Source: Aphanomyces cochlioides (taxonomy: Eukaryota; Oomycota; Saprolegniomycetes; Saprolegniales; Verrucalvaceae). From it: a stretch of 64,000 nucleotides of DNA. The DNA is taken from contig JAHQRK010000036.1 in NCBI GenBank assembly GCA_019828595.1, positions 248,001-312,000 of the forward strand, given 5' to 3'. Shown here in pieces: positions 55,097 through 64,000 of the stretch. The notes below the pieces were generated by a model, which saw only the letters and a program-made list of their open reading frames with translations, searched no databases and was not told the origin of the DNA. The translations under genes were made by a program, and so were the position numbers. The stretch's first letter is position 1. Every line of letters begins with the position of its first letter.

Positions 55097-57281
55097 TCAA
55101 GCAGATTTCTTCTTCTTCATCAAGTTGTACACTGAAAAAAATGTCAAGCCGTTCAGTTTTCTCAAGGCACTTTGAGAGGCATCCCTGTAGCCAAGCTCCT
55201 CAACGTACAACTTCTCCACAGCCAAATCAAAAGCCGCACTACGTTCAACAGCGTTCATGCGTGATACTAATGGTTCTCGTAGATGAGCATAGTGTTTATG
55301 ACAAATTTGGCTTTTGAATGCGCCACAGAATCTCGCTTATGCTCGAAGTCTCTAGCAAGTAGAAATCGTAAGGGGGGAACTTTTTCGACAGGGATGCCGT
55401 CAAACCAGAATTGCCACAATTTCGAAATTGATACAGATGGATTGGTTGCCATCAAGTACCAAATGATTATTCATTTCACTTGAACAACCATCTTCAGTAA
55501 TTGGGTTTACTTCAGTTGTGGGTTGAGTCAATGATTGACGCAAAATTAAATCACGAAGCTCCTGGAACTGCGCCATCATAGCATTAAGAACATTTTGATC
55601 GTTGACTGCCCGATCTGTATGATATTGGTGCTGCTGCAAAGATAGAAGGGCGTTGAAATACTTATCCACTTTGGCTTCAAGAAGCGGAAATCGCTCAATT
55701 TTTTTTCGATTGACTGTAATCTTGTCGCCAAGGCTACATGTGGGGGAACACCACTTGCTACCATATGTGATTCACCATTTTGTCCATATCCAAGTAGAAC
55801 TTTGGTTCTAAGGTCCTCCAACAAGGGAGATGTCCAAATTGCCGACTTAAACAGAGGGTGCTGTTTATGGAGATTGACTTTAAGCCACTCAAAATGGAAA
55901 ACAATGGAAGCGAGTAGATACGGCAAAACAGAGCATAAGCTGTCTCGATAACAGTTTGTGTAGCCAGGAAGGATTTTTTCCCATTCGACTTGTGTCAGTT
56001 CTAGGTGCTATAAGTGAGGGGGGAGGATAGAGAAGTCGGCATCATTTATGTTGAGTCCTAAGAACTGTAATGTGTGATTATAACTTTAATAATACCTGCA
56101 GATGCTCGGCCTACGAACTGATCACCACCAGAACCTTCAAAAATGTATCTCTTTTGAACAGAGCCCAGGCCCCACCCTGCACGAAGCCACACAGAGACTG
56201 CCTGGGGCCCACCTGGGGTATTTGACAATTCTGTTGCAATGCCCTTTCTGAAAGAATGAGTACCAATGCCTGAAGGAGATATTCCAACGCCTCTAAACTG
56301 ATCTTGGAATTTCAGACCAATTTTTTGAAGCCACATTGCAAATTTCTCTTTTGACGTCGGGGTAAATAGAAAGTCTGACGATGATTTGTACGGCCTGCTT
56401 GATGAAAATATGAACACAGCCAAACTAGAATTTTTATAGACAATAGTAATCATGCATGTGTTGTCTACCTTAGTATAGGACATATCTTAGGATGCATGGG
56501 ATTAGCATAGACGTGCTTTGGTTGTATATTTGCACCTTCTTGGTCATTTTTGTCTTGCTAAATTCTACAAGTAGAGCGTCTCCTATGAGATGTTTAAGTT
56601 CTGCATCGATGTTCGACCAACCTTGCCATCGTAAATGCTCCCACCGAATCGTGGCGACAGTGACAGACCGTGCAATCAGGTTCCAACAAAAAACAAGATG
56701 ATGTAAGAAGAGAACTCAATCTCTCCGCTTATTGCAAAGTCGCAGAGAAGCACATATCCTAAATAGAGTAAATGATGTGTGGTGCTTAATTCTACCTGGC
56801 CAATTCATCGGATCTTTTCCCTCATGCATTCGCATTTCGCCTTCCTTTTTAGGTTCACCTACTTTTCGCTTGTAACCTTTTGAAAATTCTAATGACAGTG
56901 TTATTTCATATATGGTCGCCAATGCTTACGATTTCAAATGTTGTCGAGTTCTTTGTCAATCGTCACATTTCTTGATTTATACAAGAATTTGATGGCACAA
57001 ATGATCTTGCTTATGGATGGGAAAGTACAATATGACCTAGGCACCTTCTCGGCCCCCCGTCGATCGCGTTTGACCATACTGTAAGCCAAAAAATCAATGC
57101 AAATCTGGCCATTGAGTGGCAAAACGACGGTTCCGTTTGAGACCAAAGCACGGTGATTTGTTTGAAGCCAAAGCCTGAGCCTATTCAGCGAGTTTTCGTA
57201 CTGCTTACGTATGTTATGTGATATATAGTTGTCCAATACATCTTGTCCCTCGCTTGGTTGAGACACATGGAGCGACTGCAT
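55097..57281 (-). mobile_element. Crypton-type tyrosine-recombinase transposon D (decayed)
   Basis: The likely start is the ATG at 57281 (MQSLHVSQPSEGQDVLDNYI). Coding blocks: NLIARSVTVATIRWEHL near 56630-56690 (catalytic Arg), THSFRKGIATELSN (H-x-x-R) and WGLGSVQKRYIFEGSGGDQF (Tyr) within 56058-56330, a linker block at 55576-55926, the GCR1_C-like KLWQFWFDGIPVEKVPPLRF, and a tail in another frame ending FFSVYNLMKKKKSA at 55097. Frame changes in the last third show decay. Same subfamily as A and B. Confidence 0.75.
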
Positions 57282-58262
57282 GTGTGAAAGGTCTTCTTCG
57301 AGATGGAAAATGAATGAAATCCGTTTCATGCACTGCATCCGGATACTATTTCCCAAACATTTCCCAAAACCCAAAATATTTGAAATATCCGTCGTTTGCA
57401 AGTCTCTGTCTATTCAAAAATAATTTCTCACAATGACCAAATTGGAAGCAAATGAATTTCCTAAATTTGATATTTCCTTTCATATCCGGGCTCATAAATT
57501 TCCCAAAACCATATTATATCTCTTGAAACTTTAGGACAATAAATAATTGCTTAGGCTTGCCGAAATAAATAAATATTTCGTGTCAAGATACCCAATGAAA
57601 TCTGCCCATTCCACTCACAGTAATTCCAACACTTGTGTCAATCCGACCAGCTGGCGAAACCCATTCGCATGTTGTTTATTATCCGTATCCGGATGACTGA
57701 AAATGGGTCAGAGCACCCAATTTCCCAGCTTTGGAGTCCAAGTTGGCCAAGACGCAGCTCCTTCTTCCACGCTGTTTACGAGGAGCATTTAACACAGCTT
57801 TCTAAAGCCTCTATCCTCGCGTAAATCAGCTCAAAATGTATTTTCCATCAACACTGCACGTCACGTGTTTGTACACGGTATCAAGTTCAGTGATTCGGTC
57901 GCAATTGTATTTGCATCACTGAAATCTGGTCGGATAGAAATTCCTATATATTTCACACAAGCTTGACAAGATGCCACAGTCGCTCGATGGAAAAGCCGTG
58001 CTTGTCGTCGTCTCGCCGCCGTGTCAAGCTTCGCCCGCGGTCGCGATTCCATCGGTTGAATGGCTTCAATTCCACCGGGAGGATGGGACACTTGATACTG
58101 GTGAGATTCCTTCCATTCGACCGGGTGGAATACAAATGTCAGCCATTCCAACGCGATTTTTGTATATGAATAAATTGCCTATTTTTCCCAAACATCTTGG
58201 AATTTGTATTCTTTTTAAACTTTGAAAAAGACCCAGTTTAACACGCACCACGACGACAGCCC
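57282..58262. other. No firmly supported gene
   Basis: An ORF at 57971-58225 (+) starts MPQSLDGKAVLVVVSPPCQA and has a GTGAGA donor after LDTG. It could be a 5' exon of the next gene, but no phase-compatible acceptor was found. Confidence 0.35.
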
Positions 58263-59428
58263 ATGTGGACTTCGGCCGCGAAGCAATGCCGCTTTATTCA
58301 CCTCGAATGCAACGCGACGCTCTTCCACGACACGTACAAAAGGTAGATAATGCGTTGCTCGTCACAGGACACTTCTCACATCCGACGTTCGTGTAGGAAT
58401 AACAAAAGCTCGGGCAATAAACACTTGCGATGCTTCCCGCATTGCTGCAAGGGACACAACTCGACCGGGTACTGTGGAAGTACGCTCCATGTTGAAACGA
58501 CAAGCCAGTACAGTGACCTTGTCGTCTTCGCGAAGTTCGACTTAGAAGCGGAAAGCATGATGCACGTCGGCTCGGTTGTCCAAGTCCAAGCTTTCGACCA
58601 ACCGCATTTCCTCAAGGGACATCGCGTCGAGCGGGCGACTGCGCTCGGCCATCCAACGGGCTCCCAAGTGTACGAAATCAACACGAAGCGCAATTCATGG
58701 CACTACGGATGGGTCAGTTCTCGCTTCGTCAAGAGCACCGTGATGCATCAAATGAAGGTTGAGAACTTCTGTCGACCATGGTCGCTGAGTATTCTCGCTT
58801 GTAGGTCTTCTTCATGCTGCCGTTCGATGCAGGCGGTGGAAGCTTGCTCTGCGTTGACATTCTCTGCTCCACGAGCTTCAAGATAGAATCGACGCGAACT
58901 GGAACAAAGCAGCAAGCCAAGATGAACCAGCTCAAGCAACAACAGCAACAGCTGCCAGAATCTCTCGGCGACAACAGATCCAAGCGGCCGCATTTGGTCC
59001 TGGAAGACCCTGCGATCTATTCCATCACGTCCCCAAAGAAACAACCCCGCGTTGTCGCCGTATCGCCTGTGCCGTGGCCATCATACCCGGACTCATTGCC
59101 AACTTCATTGACGACAGTTCCAAAGCTACCGCAAGTCGCCTCGCAGCCACAACATCAGCCACAACCTCAGCACCATCAGCAAAGCCATCACCATCACCAT
59201 CATCACCATCATCACCAGCACCACCAGCAGCAGCTACAACAGTACCAGCAGTTCCAACAGCTCCAACAGCAGCCCGCACTGCCGTCGCGGTCGTACAAGC
59301 AAGAGTACAAGCCGTCATTCTTTTATCCCAACTCGCTGACGAGTGAAGTCGTGCTGGGCAACGACGACTTTCTAGATAGTCTCATCAACGGCATGGCCGA
59401 GGAAGACGACGCAACACCGAGGCGGTGA
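58263..59428 (+). CDS. His/Gln-rich protein of unknown function
   Basis: Not recognised. Three exons (58263-58342, 58397-58757, 58805-59428) keep frame and give 354 residues from MWTSAAKQCRFIHLECNATL. The first about 180 residues look like a compact Cys/His-bearing domain (CFPHCCKGHNSTGYCG, VVFAKFDLEAESMMHVGSVV, FFMLPFDAGGGSLLCVDILC then STSFKIES). The second half is low complexity: Gln runs, ten consecutive His, then more Gln, ending with an acidic tail. The composition suggests a nuclear or transcription-related protein with a disordered tail, but no family can be named. The start could lie in an upstream exon. Confidence 0.6.
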
Positions 59429-59452
59429 GGAAACGAGAAAGAATCGTCATCT

Positions 59453-61564
59453 TTATAAATCAAACGCTTCTCGGGTCTTCTTGATCGATCGCGGCGACAT
59501 GACGTAGCCTTCCGAGTCGAAGAACTCGTCGTCGTCGCTCTCGTCTTCGTTACCGCGAAGACTCAGCGGCTCTTCACCAAGGGGAACACGCTCTTCTTCG
59601 TCCACTTGCACAGTCGACACTTTGGTCCACTGCGTCTTGGGCCGATCCTTTCGCCACCATTTGCGGTAAGCAACGAGGGCCAAAATGACGACAGCACACA
59701 GAACAACGACAGCGATGAACTCGTTCGAGACATTGGCGGTGATGGATGCGCCAAAGTTGGATGATTCGTTCGTCGCTGCTGCCTTGACTGGACTTGGCGC
59801 AGTGCTAGCCGGCGCAGCCGTCGTCGCTGTTTTATTGTGCTCTTGTGGGGCAGACGTCGCCGTCTTTGGAGCTTCTGCGGTGGTTTGAGGAGGCGCGGCA
59901 GTCGTCGCAGCCTCGGGAGCACTACTGGGTTTGTCTTTAGCCTCGTTGGCATGTTCAGGCATTTCATTGTCGATGCCACGGTACTCTACAAGCCACTGCA
60001 TGAGGAAGCAACGACGACGTTGTCACGTACCGCATTTCGCAGGCGCAAAGCCAACGCGCGTCTGGTCTGGGTCAAAGACAAACTCGTGGTTGATCATGAA
60101 GTTGGCCCCGATCACTACAAGTTCCTTTGGACAGCAGAGGACGTCACGACGTACCGCCGCCGGAAGGTTCAGTAAAGTAGAGTCCGCCGCAGTGTTTGCC
60201 GTCGGGGGAAAAGATTTGCGACGCTGGAACTGACAAGACGACGCCATGGCCAGACGTCGCGCTGAGCATTTCAATTTCAAGCGGCGGCATCTTGGCAATC
60301 TCATCTTCGGAATAGCCAGCACAGTTGCTGTTGCTGTCGTATTGCTTTCCAGTCATTGACAAGAAGAGACTCGCCCATGCGTCGGCAAACGCGCTGGGCA
60401 GGTAAGAATCAGTCGTGCCGCTGTCGACAATGACGTGGTGGCCACTGTTGGCGTGGCTGAGATCCACAGGAAGGATCTTGCCGCCGAAGCGGATCTGCGT
60501 GACGGTAACGCCATACCACCTAGAGCATGTTGAGTCAGGAAATGCATGAAGAGTTCGCTGTCTTTGTACCCATTCTGTATGGATGTAACCGCGGCAAATT
60601 GGAGATCGCCTTCGTGATGACTCGTGGACAGAGTTCCGATCGCCATTGTCCCGCCATGCGCCGTGAAACAGAGCGCGAAGGAATTCGACTCAATTTTCTT
60701 CTCCTCGTAGAGCTTGCGGACCAAATTTGTTTCTACACGAGGATGTGTCAGGCTCAGGACGATGGAGGAATGGCTTACTTGCATTCGCAACGCCCAATAT
60801 GCCATCTGCGACTTGAGAGACGAATAGACCTACGGAGAGGCGTTAAGAGCCATTGATGAGAGCGACTCGAACCTGTTTCATGCGTTTGACAGCCAAACAT
60901 GAACCGCGTGCTGTAGGATTCGTTAAAGTGACGCACGGGATGGTCCACGGCATCCCCTAGCCAGACAAAATCCTCGACAACGACGGCTTGCCATGAACTT
61001 CCTTCAGTGTACGACTATTTCCAAGCACATCAACTCAATGAATCGATCAAGTACAACGAGCTTTACCTGAGATATACTGCATTGATCCTTGGCACCGCAG
61101 TTTCCGCAAGCAAATGGAGGTTTACTCGAGCAAGTCGGGTATACTAATGTGGAGGATTTGCTCACGTCGAATGGTGGGTCGGTATGTTTCCCGCAACCAT
61201 CACACCTACAAACGTGATGACCTTCTTTATCGACAGAGACCAAATACCCCGCACATGGAAATGCCATGAGATGGCTTCCCGTATCGACTATCACAGACGC
61301 TCGTTGAGGGGGTGTTCCAGCGTAGACCCATGTGAAGTGCGTGCTACAAAGCTTCATTCAGCTGGAGATGTTCATTAAACACACGAACCCGAGGCCCAGG
61401 TTCAGCGGAATCGCTTCAAACTTGCCACTCTCCAAACGGCGCAGTCGGCCACCAGATTCAAAATCTCGCTTGATCTGAACGCGCTCTTCAACGCGATGCA
61501 ATTCCAAGCGATGGGCAGAGACGATGGCAGCACACAGCGCAAGAACTGCCGCTCCTCTTGCCAT
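59453..61564 (-). CDS. Membrane-anchored pepsin-like aspartyl protease 3
   Basis: Multi-exon gene. Exons 1-3 are 61564-61389, 61343-61248 and 61205-61067. Later exons begin at 61014 and end at the stop at 59453, with short introns near 60.85, 60.75, 60.5, 60.17 and 60.03 kb. The signal peptide is MARGAAVLALCAAIVSAHRL. Catalytic motifs are SVIVDTGSHLM and HVIVDSGTTDSY. Cys-rich inserts CDGCGKHTDPPFD and CGNCGAKDQC match protease 1. A Thr/Ala/Pro-rich stalk, a helix (FIAVVVLCAVVILALVAY) and an acidic tail (DESDDDEFFDSEG) follow. It is divergent from adenosine deaminase, with about 350 bp between starts. Confidence 0.88.
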
Positions 61565-61915
61565 TGTGACCACCTTCCTTGCTGACACGTCGAAGAATAA
61601 CTGCATGAAATTATTTAAGGGTCCAAAATCCTTAAATAAATATCAACCTGTACTCGATTCATCCCACCAAAATCCTCATACTCAAAAGCTCCCTAGCCTT
61701 CCAAGTCATCTCCTTCTATATCAAAGATGGTGTAGAAGAACATCTACCTCGTGAGATTGATACAAGTTCTGCTAGCACAGGAAGGACTTCAAGCGGGAGA
61801 GGTGAAATACCCTAAAAAAATTACCCCCTGCACCCCTAACCCCCGCAACCCCAAATTCTTAAACCCCTGTCACCTTTTTTCTGAATCCAAATGCATTCTT
61901 CAAGTGGCCACCAAG
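61565..61915. promoter_or_regulatory. Divergent promoter region of aspartyl protease 3 and adenosine deaminase
   Basis: A C-rich run of CCCTAA/ACCCCTAACC-like words lies at about 61809-61870, the complement of the TTTAGGG-like motifs seen near 28.8 kb, close upstream of the adenosine deaminase ATG. Confidence 0.5.
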
Positions 61916-63172
61916 ATGCCAGAAGCCAAGCGCGCCTTTCCGGTGAATCCGCGCTATCCTGACGAGTTTCTCCGCAAGATCCCCAAGACAGATTTGCACT
62001 GCCACTTGGATGGATGTGTCCGTCCTGCGACGCTCGTTGAGCTCGCCCAGCAGCAAGGCGTCGAGCTCCCCACGTTCGACGTCCCCCAACTCAACACGTG
62101 CGTCTTCAAGGAAACGTATGCGAACTTGGAAGAGTATTTGCAATGTTTTGGTTATACCTGCGCAGTTTTACGAGATGGCCCTGCGCTGGAACGTGTGGCA
62201 TACGAACAAGCCGTGGATCAGTATGCAGTCGGCGTGCGATACTTTGAAACGCGGTTTGCGCCTCAATTACTTGCGATCCCTGGGAAATTGTCTATAGAAG
62301 ATATCCTCGTCCACGTGAATAATGGACTCAAGCGTGCGACGGATGAAGCCAACGCTGCTGAAGAAGTCGTCTCTGGTGCCGCCCCCAAGCACAATTACGG
62401 CATTATTGTTTGCGCGATGCGATTCTTCACTGAGGACTTTGGACCGTACTACAAGCAATTCTGCCAAGTGCATCATTACGAAGACCCACACCGACTGTAC
62501 GGCCTTGCGTCCATGGCCCTTATTACCCAAGCATACGCCGCCAAGGAGAACTTGAATCTCCCGATCGTTGCCCTTGATATTGCTGGGGCTGAAGACGGCT
62601 TTCCAGCCTCGGATCACATGGAAGCCTATGCGTTTGCGCACAAAAAGTTCATGCACAAGACTGTGCATGCTGGAGAAGGCTACGGCCCAGAGAGCATCTT
62701 CCAAGCCATTACAGATCTCCATGCTGAGCGGATTGGCCACGGCTTTCACATCTTCCATGCTGATGAGATCCGCAAAGACATTACAGACGTCCAGAAGCAA
62801 GAGTACGTCGATGGATTGGCGCGGTACGTAGCCGACCGCCGCATCTGTCTTGAAGTGTGCGTCTCGTCGAACCTCCAGACCGTCCCTTCGATTGAAAACG
62901 ATGCGGCGCGCCATCCTCTGAGTCAAATGGTCGACGAAAAGCTGGCTGTCACTCTCTGCACGGACAATTGCACCGTGAGCAAGACCAACATGCTGTCGGA
63001 AGTCCGACTGGCCGTCGATGCGCTCGACCTGCCGCCGTCGGAGCTTCGCCGCATTATCATCACGGGTTTTAAGAGAGCGTTCATGCCGCTGCCGTACAAG
63101 GAGAAGCGCAAGTACACGTACGATGTGATTGATTACTACGACAAGCTTGCGCGCGAGTACAACATTGTCTAA
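61916..63172 (+). CDS. ADA: Adenosine deaminase
   Basis: 418 residues in one exon. The ATG at 61916 (MPEAKRAFPVNPRYPDEFLR) is preferred over the open upstream extension, which reads through the C-rich motif. The enzyme hydrolyses adenosine or deoxyadenosine to inosine in purine salvage. Zinc-binding HCHLDG, VHAGEGYGPESI with the catalytic Glu, ERIGHG, the SSN motif and CTDN are all present in the family order. Length is slightly above the human enzyme. Its TAA overlaps the stop codon of the convergent TTLL gene. Confidence 0.94.
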   Translation: MPEAKRAFPVNPRYPDEFLRKIPKTDLHCHLDGCVRPATLVELAQQQGVELPTFDVPQLNTCVFKETYANLEEYLQCFGYTCAVLRDGPALERVAYEQAVDQYAVGVRYFETRFAPQLLAIPGKLSIEDILVHVNNGLKRATDEANAAEEVVSGAAPKHNYGIIVCAMRFFTEDFGPYYKQFCQVHHYEDPHRLYGLASMALITQAYAAKENLNLPIVALDIAGAEDGFPASDHMEAYAFAHKKFMHKTVHAGEGYGPESIFQAITDLHAERIGHGFHIFHADEIRKDITDVQKQEYVDGLARYVADRRICLEVCVSSNLQTVPSIENDAARHPLSQMVDEKLAVTLCTDNCTVSKTNMLSEVRLAVDALDLPPSELRRIIITGFKRAFMPLPYKEKRKYTYDVIDYYDKLAREYNIV

Positions 63173-64000
63173 GTGGGAAGTTTGCGGAGCTTGTTGCGTT
63201 TGAAGTCGGCACCGAGGAGCGACGTGTAGAGGCATCGGTCGTCCCCGCTTTTGTGGATCATGCCATCGCGATAGACGAGATCAAATCCACCAACGCGATC
63301 TTCCTTGTTGGCCTTGACTCTATTTCCTGCGCTTAGAGAGAGAGCGCGCCGACGACAACGTACTTGTTTTCGAGATTGATGATGTCGAGCATGTCGTGGA
63401 GCATGCCGCACTTGAGCTGGTAGTCTTGCGACGTGTTGGCCGACAGCTACAAGACGACAACGATGAGATGAAGACAGAAAGATGGAGAACCGATGGCGAC
63501 GCATTCACTTCGAGGAGCCACGGCTTGAGCGTGTCGTCGATCATGATGTCGTAGCCGTAGAGCTCAAAGCAGTGCTTGTCGCTGATGATGATCTTCTCGA
63601 CGCTTTGTCCAAGATGAAGCATGGAGAAGATGGCGACGCCAAACCTCTGGAGGGAGCGGATGATGACCATTTGGATCTCGTAGAAGAGTCGGTCGACGCG
63701 TTCGCAGCCGTGTTTCGACATCATGTAGAGCTTGAGGCTCTTGAGATCCCATTTCCCGCCGTGCTTCTTGTTGTAGTGCTCGGATGTCTTTTGGATCGCG
63801 ACATTCGTGAGATGGATGAAGGAATTCTCAATGTCGCTCGCTTGATTCGAGTAGCGCGAGTTCGTAAAGCGCGCAAAGCCGCTCCGGTAGAGATAGATCT
63901 CCAACGGACTGAAGGACGACACGAGCGCGTACAACCGCAAGTCAAACTACAAGCCAAGAGACACTGTCAATGAGGGGACGACGACGACGAGGAAGACCTT
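63169..64000 (-). CDS. Tubulin-tyrosine-ligase-like glutamylase (TTLL1/9-like), C-terminal part (partial)
   Basis: Exons 63998-64000 (edge), 63946-63491, 63446-63364 and 63319-63169 keep frame. The protein reads [60 protein letters not shown] then LLEVNASPS, and [12 protein letters not shown] near the end. These are the ATP-grasp core and tail typical of TTLL1/TTLL9-type enzymes, which add glutamate chains to tubulin in axonemes and basal bodies. That fits an organism with flagellate zoospores. The 5' part lies beyond the window. Confidence 0.88.

Noticed and set aside
62267..63235. 322-codon minus-strand ORF opposite adenosine deaminase
   Set aside because: The plus strand carries every ADA motif in order; the minus ORF has no recognisable domain.
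63482..63973. 163-codon plus-strand ORF at the right edge
   Set aside because: Antisense to conserved TTLL sequence.
1..64000. CRISPR arrays, bacterial operons, tRNA or rRNA genes
   Set aside because: The DNA is eukaryotic with introns; no regularly spaced direct repeats, tRNA cloverleaf or rRNA sequence was recognised by eye. A tRNAscan or Rfam search would be decisive.

Overview
The window looks like nuclear DNA from an oomycete, most likely a saprolegnialean such as Aphanomyces. The basis is very short introns (about 33-64 nt, GT-AG), an AA17-like LPMO carrying fungal-type CBM1 modules, TTTAGGG-like motifs near start codons, and oomycete-style transposons (Crypton, Ty3/gypsy, plant-like mariner). 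The genus is an inference; no rRNA or other marker is present.

Layout. 1-0.26 kb: 5' end of a WHEP-domain aminoacyl-tRNA synthetase gene (-). 1.5-6.4 kb: two decayed Crypton tyrosine-recombinase transposons (-). 6.8-8.7 kb: a mariner-like element with both inverted repeats and TA flanks. 9.4-11.5 kb: a nine-exon CCCH-finger/non-canonical poly(A) polymerase gene (+). 11.8-14.2 kb: an unknown small ORF, ALAD copy 1 and an LPMO-CBM1-CBM1 gene (all -). 14.4-21.8 kb: a pseudogene split by a 6.5-kb Ty3/gypsy element with LTRs, a 5-bp target duplication and a long antisense ORF. 22.4-23.7 kb: ALAD copy 2 with an N-terminal zinc finger. 24-37 kb is the gene-rich core: membrane-anchored aspartyl protease 1, a small membrane protein, a four-BED-finger protein (-), APC5, aspartyl protease 2, and a divergent pair of GT95/96-like glycosyltransferases. 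37.6-39.7 kb: a third Crypton. 41.8-54.5 kb is a transposon graveyard: a chromodomain Ty3 element carrying a Tigger/pogo element with a hAT element at its edge, then MULE, Harbinger, an unclassified TIR element and a shortened mariner-type element. 55.1-57.3 kb: a fourth Crypton. 58.3-64 kb: a His/Gln-rich protein of unknown function, aspartyl protease 3 (-), adenosine deaminase (+), and a tubulin-tyrosine-ligase-like glutamylase (-) running off the right edge.

The host genes belong to unrelated housekeeping pathways (translation, heme synthesis, RNA tailing, cell cycle, purine salvage, axonemal tubulin modification) plus secreted or membrane enzymes (LPMO, aspartyl proteases, glycosyltransferases). 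No operon-like system is visible. The most notable signals are: near-identity of the two ALAD copies over exactly one 868-bp tract while their N-termini differ; a zinc finger fused to ALAD; an antisense ORF filling the pol-to-3' LTR gap of the gypsy element; nested transposon insertions with readable target duplications; and several genes with an in-frame TAG that is either the acceptor of a very short 3n-length intron or a real nonsense codon.
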